This document shows positions 1 through 8,564 of a stretch of DNA of 64,000 nucleotides, piece after piece. The translations under genes were made by a program, and so were the position numbers. Below the pieces are notes generated by a model. It was given only the letters and a program-made list of their open reading frames with translations, did not search any database and was not told the origin of the DNA. The first letter of the stretch is position 1. Every line of letters begins with the position of its first letter. The DNA lies in NCBI RefSeq assembly GCF_004353505.1, contig NZ_SMNQ01000025.1, positions 1 through 64,000 of the forward strand, in the 5' to 3' direction. Origin of the DNA: Streptomyces sp. WAC05374. Its GTDB lineage: Bacteria > Actinomycetota > Actinomycetes > Streptomycetales > Streptomycetaceae.

Positions 1-127
1 CGCCGAAGGCACCGACAACGTCCTCTACCCGATGAAGGACGCCCTCAAGGCCCGCGCCACCGTCGGCGAGGTCTGCAACGCCCTGCGCGAGGTGTGGGGC
101 ACCTACGTCCCCACCGACGCCTTCTGA
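1..127 (+). CDS. Acyl-CoA mutase large subunit, C-terminal end (partial)
   Basis: Only the last 41 codons are in the window; the reading frame begins at base 2 and ends with TGA at 125-127. The visible tail (GEVCNALREVWGTYVP near the end) is typical of the catalytic, TIM-barrel chain of methylmalonyl-CoA or isobutyryl-CoA mutase. The protein stops here without a B12-binding domain, and that domain is encoded separately 28 bases downstream at 156-578. The arrangement is that of IcmA/IcmB (isobutyryl-CoA/butyryl-CoA interconversion) rather than of one-chain mutases such as MeaA. Substrate cannot be decided from this fragment. Confidence 0.8.
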   Translation, partial: AEGTDNVLYPMKDALKARATVGEVCNALREVWGTYVPTDAF

Positions 128-155
128 CCACCCGCACGCACCCCGAGGACGAACC

Positions 156-578
156 ATGCCGTCAGACACCGCTCCACCGCTCCGCGTGGTGATCGCCAAG
201 CCCGGGCTCGACGGCCACGACCGGGGGGCCAAGGTCATCGCCCGCGCCCTGCGCGACGCGGGGGTCGAGGTCATCTACACCGGGCTCCACCAGACACCAC
301 GTCAGATCGTCGACACCGCCGTCCAGGAGGACGCCGACGGCATCGGCCTGTCGGTGCTCTCCGGCGCCCACATGACCCTCTTCGCCGAGGTCCTGTCGGT
401 CCTCGCGGAGCAGGACGCCCGGGACATCACCGTCTTCGGCGGCGGGATCATCCCCGAGACCGACATCCCGGAGCTGCTGGACCTGGGCGTGGCCGCCCTG
501 TTCACCCCGGGCACGCCCACGCGCGCCATCACGGAGTGGGTACGGACCCACGTACGCTCCCTCTCCGCCCTGTCCTAG
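156..578 (+). CDS. icmB: Cobalamin-binding small subunit of acyl-CoA mutase
   Basis: This 140-residue protein is a stand-alone B12-binding (Rossmann-like) domain. The DxHxxG motif whose His replaces the dimethylbenzimidazole ligand of cobalamin is seen as LDGHDRG near residue 20. The later SVLSGAH and GGGI segments are also typical of the fold. It would pair with the upstream catalytic chain to form an adenosylcobalamin-dependent mutase moving a carbonyl-CoA group, most likely isobutyryl-CoA to n-butyryl-CoA. Length fits IcmB (about 136 residues). The 28-base spacing and shared strand suggest one operon. An alternative is the small chain of another acyl-CoA mutase (for example 2-hydroxyisobutyryl-CoA mutase). 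Confidence 0.85.
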   Translation: MPSDTAPPLRVVIAKPGLDGHDRGAKVIARALRDAGVEVIYTGLHQTPRQIVDTAVQEDADGIGLSVLSGAHMTLFAEVLSVLAEQDARDITVFGGGIIPETDIPELLDLGVAALFTPGTPTRAITEWVRTHVRSLSALS

Positions 579-663
579 GGGCGGCCCCGTACCCCTGGAG
601 GACCGGCAGGGCGCCGCTCGAGACACGCGGCGCCCGGTCCCGAGGCGGGAAAGACTCCCCGGC

Positions 664-1263
664 ATGGACCTCGACGACCTGAAGGCGCCCGCCACCCCCG
701 CCTGCGCCACCGCCCTGGAAGTGGCCACCGCGTACTGCACGCCCGCGCTGCTGAACCACAGCGTGCGCGCCTACATCTGGGCGGCCGCCCACGGCACGGC
801 GCGCGGCATCGCCTACGACCCCGAGCTGCTGTGGGTGGCGGCGATGTTCCACGACATCGCGCTCATGCCCGAGTTCGACAGCCACACCGTCGGCTTCGAC
901 GACGCCTCCGGACACGTGGCGTGGGTGTTCGCCGCCGGCGCGGGCTGGCCCGTGCCCCGCCGCCGGCGGCTGGTGGAGGCCGTCGTCGCGCACATGCTGG
1001 ACGAGGTCGACGTACGCCGTGACCCCGAGGGCTACCTGCTGGAGCGCTCCACCAGCCTGGACATCTCCGGCCGGCACATGGACGACTTCACCGACGCGTT
1101 CAGGGCCGGGGTCCTCGCCCGCCACCCCCGGCTCGGCATCGCCGAGGAGTTCCTCGCCTGCTTCCGCGACCAGGCGGACCGCAAGCCGGACAGCTCACCG
1201 GCCGCCGCCCTGCGCAACGACATCGCCGGCCGCATCCTCACCAACCGGCTGGACACTCCCTAG
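664..1263 (+). CDS. HD-domain protein, cyanamide hydratase-like
   Basis: This 199-residue protein has an HD-type metal-dependent hydrolase core: NHSVRAYIWA at about residue 31, the HD pair in AAMFHDIAL at about 60, and a further His in VVAHML at about 105. These are the positions expected for metal ligands in HD-domain hydrolases. The spacing resembles the small HD proteins related to fungal cyanamide hydratase, but the substrate is unknown. The start is the ATG at 664; no strong ribosome-binding site is visible. The stop overlaps the stop of the convergent helicase gene by 3 bases (CTAG at 1260-1263), so the two transcripts must read into each other. Confidence 0.75.
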   Translation: MDLDDLKAPATPACATALEVATAYCTPALLNHSVRAYIWAAAHGTARGIAYDPELLWVAAMFHDIALMPEFDSHTVGFDDASGHVAWVFAAGAGWPVPRRRRLVEAVVAHMLDEVDVRRDPEGYLLERSTSLDISGRHMDDFTDAFRAGVLARHPRLGIAEEFLACFRDQADRKPDSSPAAALRNDIAGRILTNRLDTP

Positions 1264-3773
1264 TCCCACATCCCGAGCGCGGACAGTTGCGCCACCCGCT
1301 CCGGCGACAGGGACGCCGCCCGGGAGCGCTGGTTGCTCACCCACGTCCCCAGCCGGACACGGTGCTCGCGGACACCGTTCGCGTCCTCCACCATGACCGT
1401 CTCCACGTGTGTGCGGGGCACCCGCAGGTGCCCCTCGCGCTCGTGGAAGCGGGTCGCCGCGGCGAGGTTGACGGCCCATTTGTCGGCCTGGGAGCGGCGC
1501 GGCGCGGGCTTCTCGTCCTCGGCGGCCGGCTCCATGCCGAGGACCTGCTCGCACATCCAGCGCTGCACCGTGCTCAGGGCGTCCCAGCCCAGCCGCTGGG
1601 CCACGACCCACCGGCCGAGGTCCTCGCCCTGCCGGACGGTCTCGCCCGCCCGGGTCGGCAGCGTGCCGCCCGCCTCCAGGTGCTTCCACGTCAGGTGGAA
1701 GCACCGCTGCCACGTCACCGGCCACGCCGGGCACCACGAGGGGTCGATGTCCTCCAGTTGTTCACGCCGCTCGGCGGACAGGACCGTGGCGCGGGTCCGC
1801 AGCGGCGGCAGCCCCGCGGCGGCCCGCTGCTCGTTCTCCACCGCCCTGCGTGCGGCGGCCCGCGCGTTCTTCAGCCAGATGCCGACCGGCGCGCCCTGGT
1901 GGGTGGCGTCCAGCGGCGCCAGCAGGTGGCCCTTCTCCGCCGCCCACGCCCGGGCCGCGGCGAGCCCCTCCTCCCAAGCGACGTCGTGGTGCGACCACAC
2001 CATGTCCAGTTGCTCGAGCTGCGCCACCCGCTCCTGAGCGAGGCGGCCCCGGGCGTGGGCCCGCCGTGCGTCGGCGATCCACTGCCCCAGCGGGAACCCC
2101 GTGAGCGGGACGGGCCACCCCTCCACCTCCGCCCCCTCCCCGGTGGGCACCCGGTAGGTGAACGGCACCCGCAGGTCGCCGTGGAGCCGGCGGTACAGGT
2201 GGGCCGCCTCGACACCGCGCCGCCAGTGCCGGTGCTCAGGGTTGAGGACGCGCAGGCTGATGAACGCGGCCAGGGCGGCCGGGTCGCGCGGCGTCGAGAA
2301 CCGCAGCAGCCGCCGGGCCGGTGCGCTCACGCCCGCCCACGGCCCGTGCTCCTCCTCGCCCTCGGGGCCCGTCTCCCGGCCCTTGGGGGAGCGGCTGGGC
2401 GCCTGCCGCTCGGCGAGCTGCTCCACGATGCGCGCGTCGTGGGCGCGCAGGGCCTCCAGCAGCTTGGCGAGACCGCCGTACGCCCGTGACGTCAGCATCG
2501 TGTCCGGTGTCTCGCCCGGCCCGAGCAGCACGGGCACCACCAGCGCGGCCGTCTTGCCCTCGCCGGGCCGCATCCGCAGCGCGCGCCCCACCGCCTGCAC
2601 CAGGTCGGGCATGGAGCCGCGCACGTCCGCCCAGTACACCGAGTCGCAGGCACGGGTGTCGACGCCCTCCCCGAGCACCCGCACGGAGCCCAGGAAGCTC
2701 TTGTCCGCCACCGTGCCGTCCGCCGCGACGCCCTCGGCGAACTCGGCGAGCACCCGCCTGCGGTGCGGCGCCTTGTGCTCGCCGCACAGCCAGTCGGCCC
2801 ACACCCTGCCCGGGTACCGCTCCGGGGCGTCGGCCCGCAGCTTGGCGGCCACCTCCGGCAGGCCCGCCGCGAAGGCCTCCGCCTCCCGCACCATGTGGTG
2901 GAAGACCAGCGTGCGCCGGAACCCCTCCTCGGCGGACGCCTTCACCAGCGCCGTCTGGAGGGCCGCCAGCCGCGCCCCGCGCACCTCGTCCGTACGCCCG
3001 TCGGCCCCCAGCAGCACGGCGGCCTGGAACCGCGCGTCGGCCACGTCCACGCACACCACCTGGTACGGCGCGCAGATGCCCCGGTCGATCGCCTCCGACA
3101 GCGTGAGCGTGTAGCAGCGCGCGCCGAACGGCCCGTCCGGGTCGTCCTCCATGCTCGCCACCAGCTCACCCGGCGCGCCCGGCTCCTGGCCCTCCTCGTC
3201 CCCGAGCTGCCACAGCCGGGGCGTCGCGGTCATGTAGAGGCGGCGCAGCGCCGGCACGCGCGTGTTGTCGTGGACGACCGCCCACGGCTTGCCGATCCGT
3301 CCCGAGGTGCGGTGCGCCTCGTCCACCACGATCAGGTCCCAGCCGGCCAGGCCCGCCCGGTGCGCCCGCTCCAGCGTGCCGAGCCCGAGCGAGGCGTACG
3401 TGGCGAACACCGTGCACCGCGCGAGGCCCCGGGTCCACTCGACCAGTTCCTCGGCGCTCGTGGTGTTGGGGAACGGCACGTCCCCGGCGCGCAGCGAGGA
3501 GACGCCGATCACCGGCCCCGTACGGCCGCCCTCGCGCCAGGCGGCCTCCGTCTGCGCCAGCAGGTCCAGCGAGGGCACGAGCACCAGGACCCGGCCCGCC
3601 CGCAGCTCCTGTGCGCACGCCACCGCGACGAGGGTCTTGCCCGACCCGGTCGCCATGATCACCTGCGTACGCAGCCCGCGTTCGGGCACGAGCGGCGGCG
3701 CGGGGGACTCGAAGGCCCGCAGTACGGCGTCGACGGCCTCCTTCTGGTGGGGCCGGAGCGTCTTCCTCGTCAC
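1260..3773 (-). CDS. DEAD/DEAH-box helicase with helicase-associated (HA) repeats
   Basis: This 837-residue superfamily 2 helicase starts at GTG (3773) after a GAAGG-like site. The N-terminal half holds Walker A (MATGSGKT, about residue 41-48), a DEAH box (VVDEAHRT, about 150) and the C-terminal helicase motif VLGEGVDTRACD, followed by the QAVGRALRMR arginine-finger motif. The C-terminal 330 residues contain about four Trp-rich HA repeats (for example WEEGLAAARAWAAEKGHLL and a final LGTWVSNQRS). Such HA helicases are common in Streptomyces chromosomes and near telomeres, but their substrate is not established. It is a single gene, convergent with the HD gene and separated from the two-component genes by 400 bases. 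Confidence 0.88.
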   Translation of the reverse strand: MTRKTLRPHQKEAVDAVLRAFESPAPPLVPERGLRTQVIMATGSGKTLVAVACAQELRAGRVLVLVPSLDLLAQTEAAWREGGRTGPVIGVSSLRAGDVPFPNTTSAEELVEWTRGLARCTVFATYASLGLGTLERAHRAGLAGWDLIVVDEAHRTSGRIGKPWAVVHDNTRVPALRRLYMTATPRLWQLGDEEGQEPGAPGELVASMEDDPDGPFGARCYTLTLSEAIDRGICAPYQVVCVDVADARFQAAVLLGADGRTDEVRGARLAALQTALVKASAEEGFRRTLVFHHMVREAEAFAAGLPEVAAKLRADAPERYPGRVWADWLCGEHKAPHRRRVLAEFAEGVAADGTVADKSFLGSVRVLGEGVDTRACDSVYWADVRGSMPDLVQAVGRALRMRPGEGKTAALVVPVLLGPGETPDTMLTSRAYGGLAKLLEALRAHDARIVEQLAERQAPSRSPKGRETGPEGEEEHGPWAGVSAPARRLLRFSTPRDPAALAAFISLRVLNPEHRHWRRGVEAAHLYRRLHGDLRVPFTYRVPTGEGAEVEGWPVPLTGFPLGQWIADARRAHARGRLAQERVAQLEQLDMVWSHHDVAWEEGLAAARAWAAEKGHLLAPLDATHQGAPVGIWLKNARAAARRAVENEQRAAAGLPPLRTRATVLSAERREQLEDIDPSWCPAWPVTWQRCFHLTWKHLEAGGTLPTRAGETVRQGEDLGRWVVAQRLGWDALSTVQRWMCEQVLGMEPAAEDEKPAPRRSQADKWAVNLAAATRFHEREGHLRVPRTHVETVMVEDANGVREHRVRLGTWVSNQRSRAASLSPERVAQLSALGMWD

Positions 3774-3887
3774 CGGAGCACCTTCTCACGCACGCCTCGC
3801 CTCCATGGTGGCCGAGGCGGCGGGGGGCCGGCGACCCCCATGCACGACGTCCGCGGCGGCCCCCGCCGGACGCCGGGCCCTGGCGGA

Positions 3888-3919
3888 GCCCGCAGGTTCC
3901 TCGGGGAGAACCTGCGGGC
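3888..3919. terminator. Perfect 12-bp hairpin, terminator or operator
   Basis: GCCCGCAGGTTC (3888-3899) pairs perfectly with GAACCTGCGGGC (3908-3919) across an 8-base loop. There is no T-run. It lies about 115 bases upstream of the helicase start codon and 260 bases beyond the response-regulator stop. It could be a factor-dependent terminator or a protein site controlling the helicase gene. Confidence 0.45.
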
Positions 3920-4145
3920 ACCGCACCTCCCACACGCGCCGGCCACGGCTGGAGGCGACCATCACCGGCAGACCGCGTCTGCCCCCGCCACCCGCCCGCA
4001 CACTGCGCCGTCCGGGTGATCGTGCGGGGGAGGCGCCGACGGGTCTCAGGGTCAGCCCTGATGTGCCCCGCGCCGGCCGTCCCTAGGGTGGCCGTACGGG
4101 GCCAGGACACGGGGGAACGACGGGGGACGTTGTCCTGGGGGATGC

Positions 4146-4179
4146 GACCGGCTTCCGCCCGCCCGGGCGGGAGCCGGTC
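4146..4179 (-). terminator. Terminator of the two-component operon
   Basis: A 15-bp stem, 4146-4160 with 4165-4179, has one G-T-type mismatch and a GCCC loop. It sits 2 bases past the response-regulator stop codon, the usual place for a G+C-rich Streptomyces terminator lacking a U-tract. Confidence 0.7.
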
Positions 4180-4181
4180 CC

Positions 4182-4826
4182 TCACGACCGGAGGTAGGTG
4201 AGCACGGCGAGGACCCTGCGGTTGTCCATCAGGCCGGGTTCCAGGCGCAGTTTGGTGAACACGCTGCGGATGTGGGTCTCCAGCGTCTTCGCGCTGACGC
4301 CCAGCCGCCCGCTGATGGCCTCGTTCGAACGGCCCTCCGCCATCAGGGCCAGCACCTGGAGCTCCCGCGCGGTCAGGCCGTCCAGGAGACTGTCGGCACG
4401 CCGGCGGGCCAGCAGCCGGGCGACGATGTCCGGGTCGATGGCGGACTGCCCGGCGGCCACCCTTTTCAGCGCGCCGTACAGCTCGTCCGCGTCGGCCACC
4501 CGCTCCTTCAGCAGGTACCCGAACCCGCGGGGCTCGCGCGCCAGGACCTCGACGGCCGCGCTGGTCTCGACGTACTGGGACAGCAGGAGCACCCCCGTGG
4601 CGGGGTGCCGGGCCAGGATCGCCCGGGCGGCCCGGACGCCCTCGTCGGTGTGGGTCGGCGGCATGCGGATGTCGAGGAGCACGGCGTCCGGCGCGTGCGC
4701 GGCCACCAGTTCCGGCAGGCCCTGCGCGTCACCGACCTGCGCGACCACCTCCACGCCGAGGTCCTCCAGCAGCCGGACCAGTCCCTGCCGCAGCAGCGGG
4801 GCGTCCTCCGCCACGATCACGCGCAC
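4182..4826 (-). CDS. NarL/FixJ-family response regulator
   Basis: This 214-residue two-domain regulator has a receiver domain with the acidic pocket VAEDAP at the N terminus, the phospho-acceptor Asp in VLLDIRMPP (about D52) and the conserved Lys in YLLKER. A LuxR-type helix-turn-helix follows (LTARELQVLALMAEG and VSAKTLETHIRSVFTKL, residues 150-205). The GTG at 4826 is chosen as start because it gives the standard MRVIVAED N terminus. It overlaps the end of the sensor kinase gene by 10 bases (4817-4826), so the two are co-translated. It should bind DNA after phosphorylation by that kinase; targets are unknown. Confidence 0.92.
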   Translation of the reverse strand: MRVIVAEDAPLLRQGLVRLLEDLGVEVVAQVGDAQGLPELVAAHAPDAVLLDIRMPPTHTDEGVRAARAILARHPATGVLLLSQYVETSAAVEVLAREPRGFGYLLKERVADADELYGALKRVAAGQSAIDPDIVARLLARRRADSLLDGLTARELQVLALMAEGRSNEAISGRLGVSAKTLETHIRSVFTKLRLEPGLMDNRRVLAVLTYLRS

Positions 4827-6595
4827 GGCAGCTCCGCCCGGATCAGGGTGCCCTCGCCGCGGGGGCTGTCGACCACGAGCGTGCCGCCGACCGCGGCCAC
4901 CCGGTCGGCCAGCCCGCGCAGGCCCGTGCCGTGCGACGGCTCGGCGACCGGCGGCATCCGTACGCCGCCGGCGCCGTCGTCCGCCACCTCCACCACGAGA
5001 CGGCCACCGGTGTCGCGCACCCCGACCCGGATGCGCCGCGCGGCCGCGTGCTTGACGGCGTTGGCCATGGCCTCGCACACCAGGAAGTACGCGGTGGTCT
5101 CCACGACCGGCGCCCAGCGGCCCGGCTCCGCCTCGACCGTGACGGGCACCGGGCACTGCTCGGCCAGCGAGGTGAGGGCCGGGCCAAGGCCCGCGCGGCC
5201 GAGGACCGCCGGGTGGATGCCCCGGGCCAGGTCCCGCAGTTCCTCCAGCGCCTGGCGCAGGCTCTGCTCCGCCTCGGCGACGGTCCGCCGCAGTGCCGGA
5301 TCGGCGCCCTGCGGGAGCCGGGCGTCGAGCCGGCGCAGCGTCATCAGGGTGTAGAGCATCCGGGTCTGCGCCCCGTCGTGCAGGTCCCTCTCCAGCTTCT
5401 TCCGCTCCTCGTAGGCGGCTTGGAGGACGCGCCGGGGGCTCAGCCGCTCGTGGGGCCTGAGGTCGCGCGACCACAGGGCGACGACCGCGGTGGCCGTGGC
5501 CATCAGCCGCGGGTCCTCCCCGAGTGCCCGGTCGTGCTCGAGGACCGCGTCGGCGCCCTCGTCCACCTCGACCCGGGTGACGTCCCGGCCCGTGTCCCCG
5601 GCCGCGCCGGGGGCCGGGAGCCGCACGGGGCGGCCGCCCGGATCGGCGTACCCGCCGCCCTCCGCCCGCACCCCGAGCACCAGGGACGGGTCCCCCAGCG
5701 TCCGCCGCAGCATCTCCTGGAGGTCCCGCTGCGTGGGCGCCCGGCCGACGCCCGTCACCAGGTCGCCCAGGGCGGCCCGCCGCAGCCGCATCCTCAGCAG
5801 GCTCACCAGGAACACGACCGGCACGGCCACCTGGCTGGCGTCCGACAGGGCGGTCATGACGGCGTCGGCCGCACCGAGGGCGTCCGGGTCCAGCAGGTAC
5901 ACCACCTCCCAGCCCACGAAGGCGAACGTCAGCCCGAGCGCGACCCAGGCGGGCAGCAGAACGCGGCGCCTGGCCGGGCTCCCCGTGCGCCACCGCCGGA
6001 CCAGGGTCAGGGTGACCAGCACGGTCAGCACCACGCCCGCCCACCGGTAGACGAGGTCCACCGCGTCGAAGACCTCGGGGGCGTGGAGGACGAGCAGGGC
6101 GTTCGGACCGCAGTCCGCGCACGCCAGGTAGCTGCTGGAGGAGTCCGCCGCCGGGTCGTACAGCAGGGCCCGTACGAGCCCCCCGACGGCGACCAGCGCG
6201 TACCCGGCCACGACCAGACGGCGCTCGTTCGCGGTGGCGGCGCGCCCGTCCGGGAAGACCAGCAGCAGATGGGCGAGGACGGCGAGGTTGAGCGCCTCCC
6301 CCCAGGCCCCGATCGCGAAGAGCACCGGTACCGGGAAGCCCTGGAGGTTGCCCAGGAACCAGGTGAGCCCTTCGGCGAGCAGCAGCCGCCCGGTGCGGTT
6401 GGCCGGGCGCCGCACCCACGCCACCAGCCCGGACACCGCGAAGGCCCACCCCACCGCCAGGTCGCGCACCAGGTCGACCGGTTCGCCCCCGGCCCGGCCG
6501 TACCCCCAGGCGCCCAGGCCGCCCATGGCGAACGCCACGGCTCCCCACGGCACGACCATCCGCCACACGGCTCCCCGTGCCGTCTCCCCCTGCAT
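4817..6595 (-). CDS. NarL-type membrane sensor histidine kinase
   Basis: This 592-residue kinase has an N-terminal half with about seven hydrophobic helices (roughly residues 15-265). HisKA_3 dimerisation follows with the phospho-acceptor His in LERDLHDGAQ (H406). The C-terminal HATPase_c domain shows CEAMANAVKHA (N box), VADDGAGG (G1) and GTGLRGLADRV (G2). The start is the ATG at 6595, directly preceded by GAGGAGGAGC. It forms an operon with the downstream response regulator. The signal cannot be read from the sequence; there is no large extracytoplasmic sensor domain, so it probably senses through the membrane segments. Confidence 0.9.
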   Translation of the reverse strand: MQGETARGAVWRMVVPWGAVAFAMGGLGAWGYGRAGGEPVDLVRDLAVGWAFAVSGLVAWVRRPANRTGRLLLAEGLTWFLGNLQGFPVPVLFAIGAWGEALNLAVLAHLLLVFPDGRAATANERRLVVAGYALVAVGGLVRALLYDPAADSSSSYLACADCGPNALLVLHAPEVFDAVDLVYRWAGVVLTVLVTLTLVRRWRTGSPARRRVLLPAWVALGLTFAFVGWEVVYLLDPDALGAADAVMTALSDASQVAVPVVFLVSLLRMRLRRAALGDLVTGVGRAPTQRDLQEMLRRTLGDPSLVLGVRAEGGGYADPGGRPVRLPAPGAAGDTGRDVTRVEVDEGADAVLEHDRALGEDPRLMATATAVVALWSRDLRPHERLSPRRVLQAAYEERKKLERDLHDGAQTRMLYTLMTLRRLDARLPQGADPALRRTVAEAEQSLRQALEELRDLARGIHPAVLGRAGLGPALTSLAEQCPVPVTVEAEPGRWAPVVETTAYFLVCEAMANAVKHAAARRIRVGVRDTGGRLVVEVADDGAGGVRMPPVAEPSHGTGLRGLADRVAAVGGTLVVDSPRGEGTLIRAELPCA

Positions 6596-7141
6596 GCTCC
6601 TCCTCGCCCGGTGTGTCCGCCCATTCTCACCCGGGTGGCCCACTGCCCCGTGCCGCCGGAGGGCGAATTGCTTCCTATCGCATTTCTCGCCCTTCCCACG
6701 AAATGATCCACGAGCGGGCACGAGCGGTCGGCGTGTCGGTCACTGCCGTGTCCTCCACTCGCCACCGGAGCGATAAAAGGCTCGCAAAAACACCCGAATG
6801 CCCTGCTGACATCACCCTATTGCCACGCATCGGGCTCAAGATCCACGGCGTTAGGGCGAACGTGACGACAGAACAGGTACCCGGATCGTTTCCCCATGGC
6901 CTCGCAGCAACCATCCGCGCGGGAAAGTGGACATTCACGCCACGATTTGCCGCCCTGCCCCTGGGAAAACACGCCACTTTGCACGACGAACGTCATTGCA
7001 TCCCGCTGGAGTACACCGCATCGGTCCTGGAGGACTTCCTGTTGACGATGAACAGGATTCAGTCCGAATTCCACCGGCTGGCGAGCCGGGCCCGCGGACC
7101 CTTCGCGGCACACGGCGGTGAACAGGCGGGGCAGCCCCGTC
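6596..7141. other. Lower-G+C non-coding stretch upstream of DUF2637 gene
   Basis: These 546 bases separate the divergent sensor-kinase and DUF2637 genes and are clearly less G+C-rich than the flanks, with runs such as GATAAAAGG near 6774 and a GTTAGGG near 6850. Open frames cross it (one ending at 7149 and overlapping the next start), but third-position G+C is weak and no family is recognisable. I treat it as promoter-bearing DNA, with a small coding chance near 7048-7149. Confidence 0.4.
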
Positions 7142-7912
7142 ATGTATGAGTCCCACGGCCGCCATGTCAGGCCGCCCGCCGACCTCCCGCCGTCCGAGCC
7201 GCTGTTCCCCTCCTGGGACCCGGCCGAGGAGCTGGCGAGCATGCTCCAGGGCGCCATCCCGCACCAGCACGGCGGCGTCCCCCTGCTGATGGAGGCCCCC
7301 GACATCCACGCCGCCACCCCGGGCGGCCCGATGGCCGGGCTGGAGCAGATCACCGCCGAACTGCCGCCCGTACGGCCTCCCATGGCGAGTCACCGCCGGA
7401 CGGCGGCCAACAAGCGGGTGCTGAGCCTGCTCCAGACGTGCAGCGTCCTCACCGCCGCCATCGCCGCGGCCATCGTCTCGATGGTCAGCCTCTACGGCGG
7501 CATGGTCACCTACGACCCCTTGCGCCACATCGCCGAACCCCGCACCTCCGACGCCGTCGTCCAGTGGTGGCCCCTGCTCGTCTACGGTCCCTGGATGGTC
7601 GCCTCGCTCTCCATCCTCCGGGCCGCCCTCCACCGCCGCCGCGCGGCCCACTCCTGGTTCGTCGTCCTGCTCTTCTCGACGATCGCCATGCTGCTGTGCG
7701 TCTCGCAGGCGCCCAGGACGCTGTCCGACGCCGCGGCTGCCGCCCTGCCCTCGATCGCCGCCCTGGCCTGCTTCCAGCAACTGGTCCGCCAGATCACGCT
7801 GACGCGGCCGCCCCGCCAGGCCGCCCCCCGGCACCGCAACGCCCCCGCCCCGCCCCCGCACAAGCCCCAGCCCGCCGAGGAACCGGTCCCGGTCGCTCCG
7901 GCCCCCGAATAG
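7142..7912 (+). CDS. DUF2637 membrane protein
   Basis: This 256-residue protein has about 85 polar N-terminal residues, then four hydrophobic helices (about 100-125, 140-165, 170-195 and 200-225). The MVSLYGGM motif after the first helix is typical of the DUF2637 family of actinomycetes, some members of which are plasmid spread-like (SpdB) proteins. The last 40 residues are Pro/Ala-rich and probably cytosolic. Start: ATG 7142 is preferred, with GGCGGGG about ten bases ahead; the in-frame GTG at 7118 is an alternative. Function is unknown. A strong terminator follows at 7938-7987. Confidence 0.7.
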   Translation: MYESHGRHVRPPADLPPSEPLFPSWDPAEELASMLQGAIPHQHGGVPLLMEAPDIHAATPGGPMAGLEQITAELPPVRPPMASHRRTAANKRVLSLLQTCSVLTAAIAAAIVSMVSLYGGMVTYDPLRHIAEPRTSDAVVQWWPLLVYGPWMVASLSILRAALHRRRAAHSWFVVLLFSTIAMLLCVSQAPRTLSDAAAAALPSIAALACFQQLVRQITLTRPPRQAAPRHRNAPAPPPHKPQPAEEPVPVAPAPE

Positions 7913-7937
7913 CCACGGCGTCACCCCGCACGACCAC

Positions 7938-7987
7938 GAGGTCATCGTCCAAGGAGCCCCGGGAGGGACTTCTTGGACGATGACCTC
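7938..7987. terminator. Strong terminator after DUF2637 gene
   Basis: A perfect 16-bp inverted repeat, GAGGTCATCGTCCAAG (7938-7953) with its complement at 7972-7987 and an 18-base loop, starts 25 bases past the DUF2637 stop codon. It can act in both directions. Confidence 0.75.
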
Positions 7988-8016
7988 ATCGCCGTGCAGG
8001 CCGTCCGACGTGACCG

Positions 8017-8040
8017 GGCGGGCCCTCGCCGGGGCCCGCC
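8017..8040 (-). terminator. Terminator of the 8044-8283 gene
   Basis: GGCGGGCCC (8017-8025) pairs with GGGCCCGCC (8032-8040) over a 6-base loop, 3 bases beyond the stop of the minus-strand gene at 8044. With the 7938-7987 hairpin it forms a double terminator between two convergent genes. Confidence 0.65.
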
Positions 8041-8043
8041 GGC

Positions 8044-8283
8044 TCACTCCTCGTCGGGGCCTGCCGGGGCGGTGCGCACCGGCTCCAGCCCGCCCTCGGG
8101 CTGTGACGGGGCAAAGGCGGGCCGGCTTGTCTGGCTCAGCACCCGCACGAACTCCCGGCGTGCCTTCAGCTCCACGGCGTCGACCCGCCAGGGCCGCAGC
8201 ATCGCCGGCCCTGCCAGGGCGGACATGACCGTGCACGCGGACGCACAGGCGACAAGCAGCCACAGAGTCGTGTTCATCTGCAT
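8044..8283 (-). CDS. Small hypothetical protein with N-terminal hydrophobic helix
   Basis: This 79-residue protein starts MQMNTTLWLL, with a hydrophobic stretch LWLLVACASACTVMSAL (about residues 7-23) that can act as a membrane anchor or uncleaved signal. A charged, Pro-rich tail ends in DEE. ATG 8283 is preferred over ATG 8277 because GGAG lies 10 bases upstream. No family is recognised. It has its own terminator and is divergent from the secreted protein at 8565. Confidence 0.5.
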   Translation of the reverse strand: MQMNTTLWLLVACASACTVMSALAGPAMLRPWRVDAVELKARREFVRVLSQTSRPAFAPSQPEGGLEPVRTAPAGPDEE

Positions 8284-8564
8284 GACACTCTTTCTCCACG
8301 CTCGGACGCGATACCTCTGTGACGGACGTGTGTCGCAGGGGTCGCACGCATAACTTGCGCGCATATTCCGGGGTCACGGAATTGATTGGCGAATACTCGC
8401 CACGCGTGTTTGGAGTGGCAACCGAGAAGCTATGGGCCTATTTTCGCGCGGCGGACACGTCCCAGGGTGAACTCGCCGATAAAGATCACCAATTCGACCG
8501 CCGGGGAATGCGATCGGCCCGGTGACGCGGAGTCGCCGGTGCGAGGAAATGATCAATTCACCAG
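8284..8564. promoter_or_regulatory. Divergent intergenic region, promoters expected
   Basis: This 281-base gap between divergent genes is relatively A+T-rich around 8340-8500 (for example GGAATTGATTGGCGAATACTC). It should hold promoters for both the 8044-8283 and 8565-8957 genes. I cannot assign -10/-35 boxes with confidence. Confidence 0.35.

Larger units (their letters stand above)
3774..4181. other. Non-coding stretch between helicase and response-regulator genes
   Basis: This 408-base gap upstream of the helicase start and downstream of the response-regulator stop has no convincing gene. It holds two strong hairpins, listed separately, and a weaker 8-bp inverted repeat (CCAGGACA at 4102-4109 with TGTCCTGG at 4131-4138). 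The helicase promoter must lie here, reading leftwards, but no clear -10/-35 pair stands out. Confidence 0.5.

Noticed and set aside
3888..3919. Attachment site or mobile-element end
   Set aside because: A single hairpin without direct repeats, integrase, transposase or tRNA gene nearby.
6703..7149. Open frame of about 150 codons ending over the DUF2637 start
   Set aside because: Lower G+C, weak third-position bias, no ribosome-binding site and no recognisable family; treated as promoter-bearing DNA.
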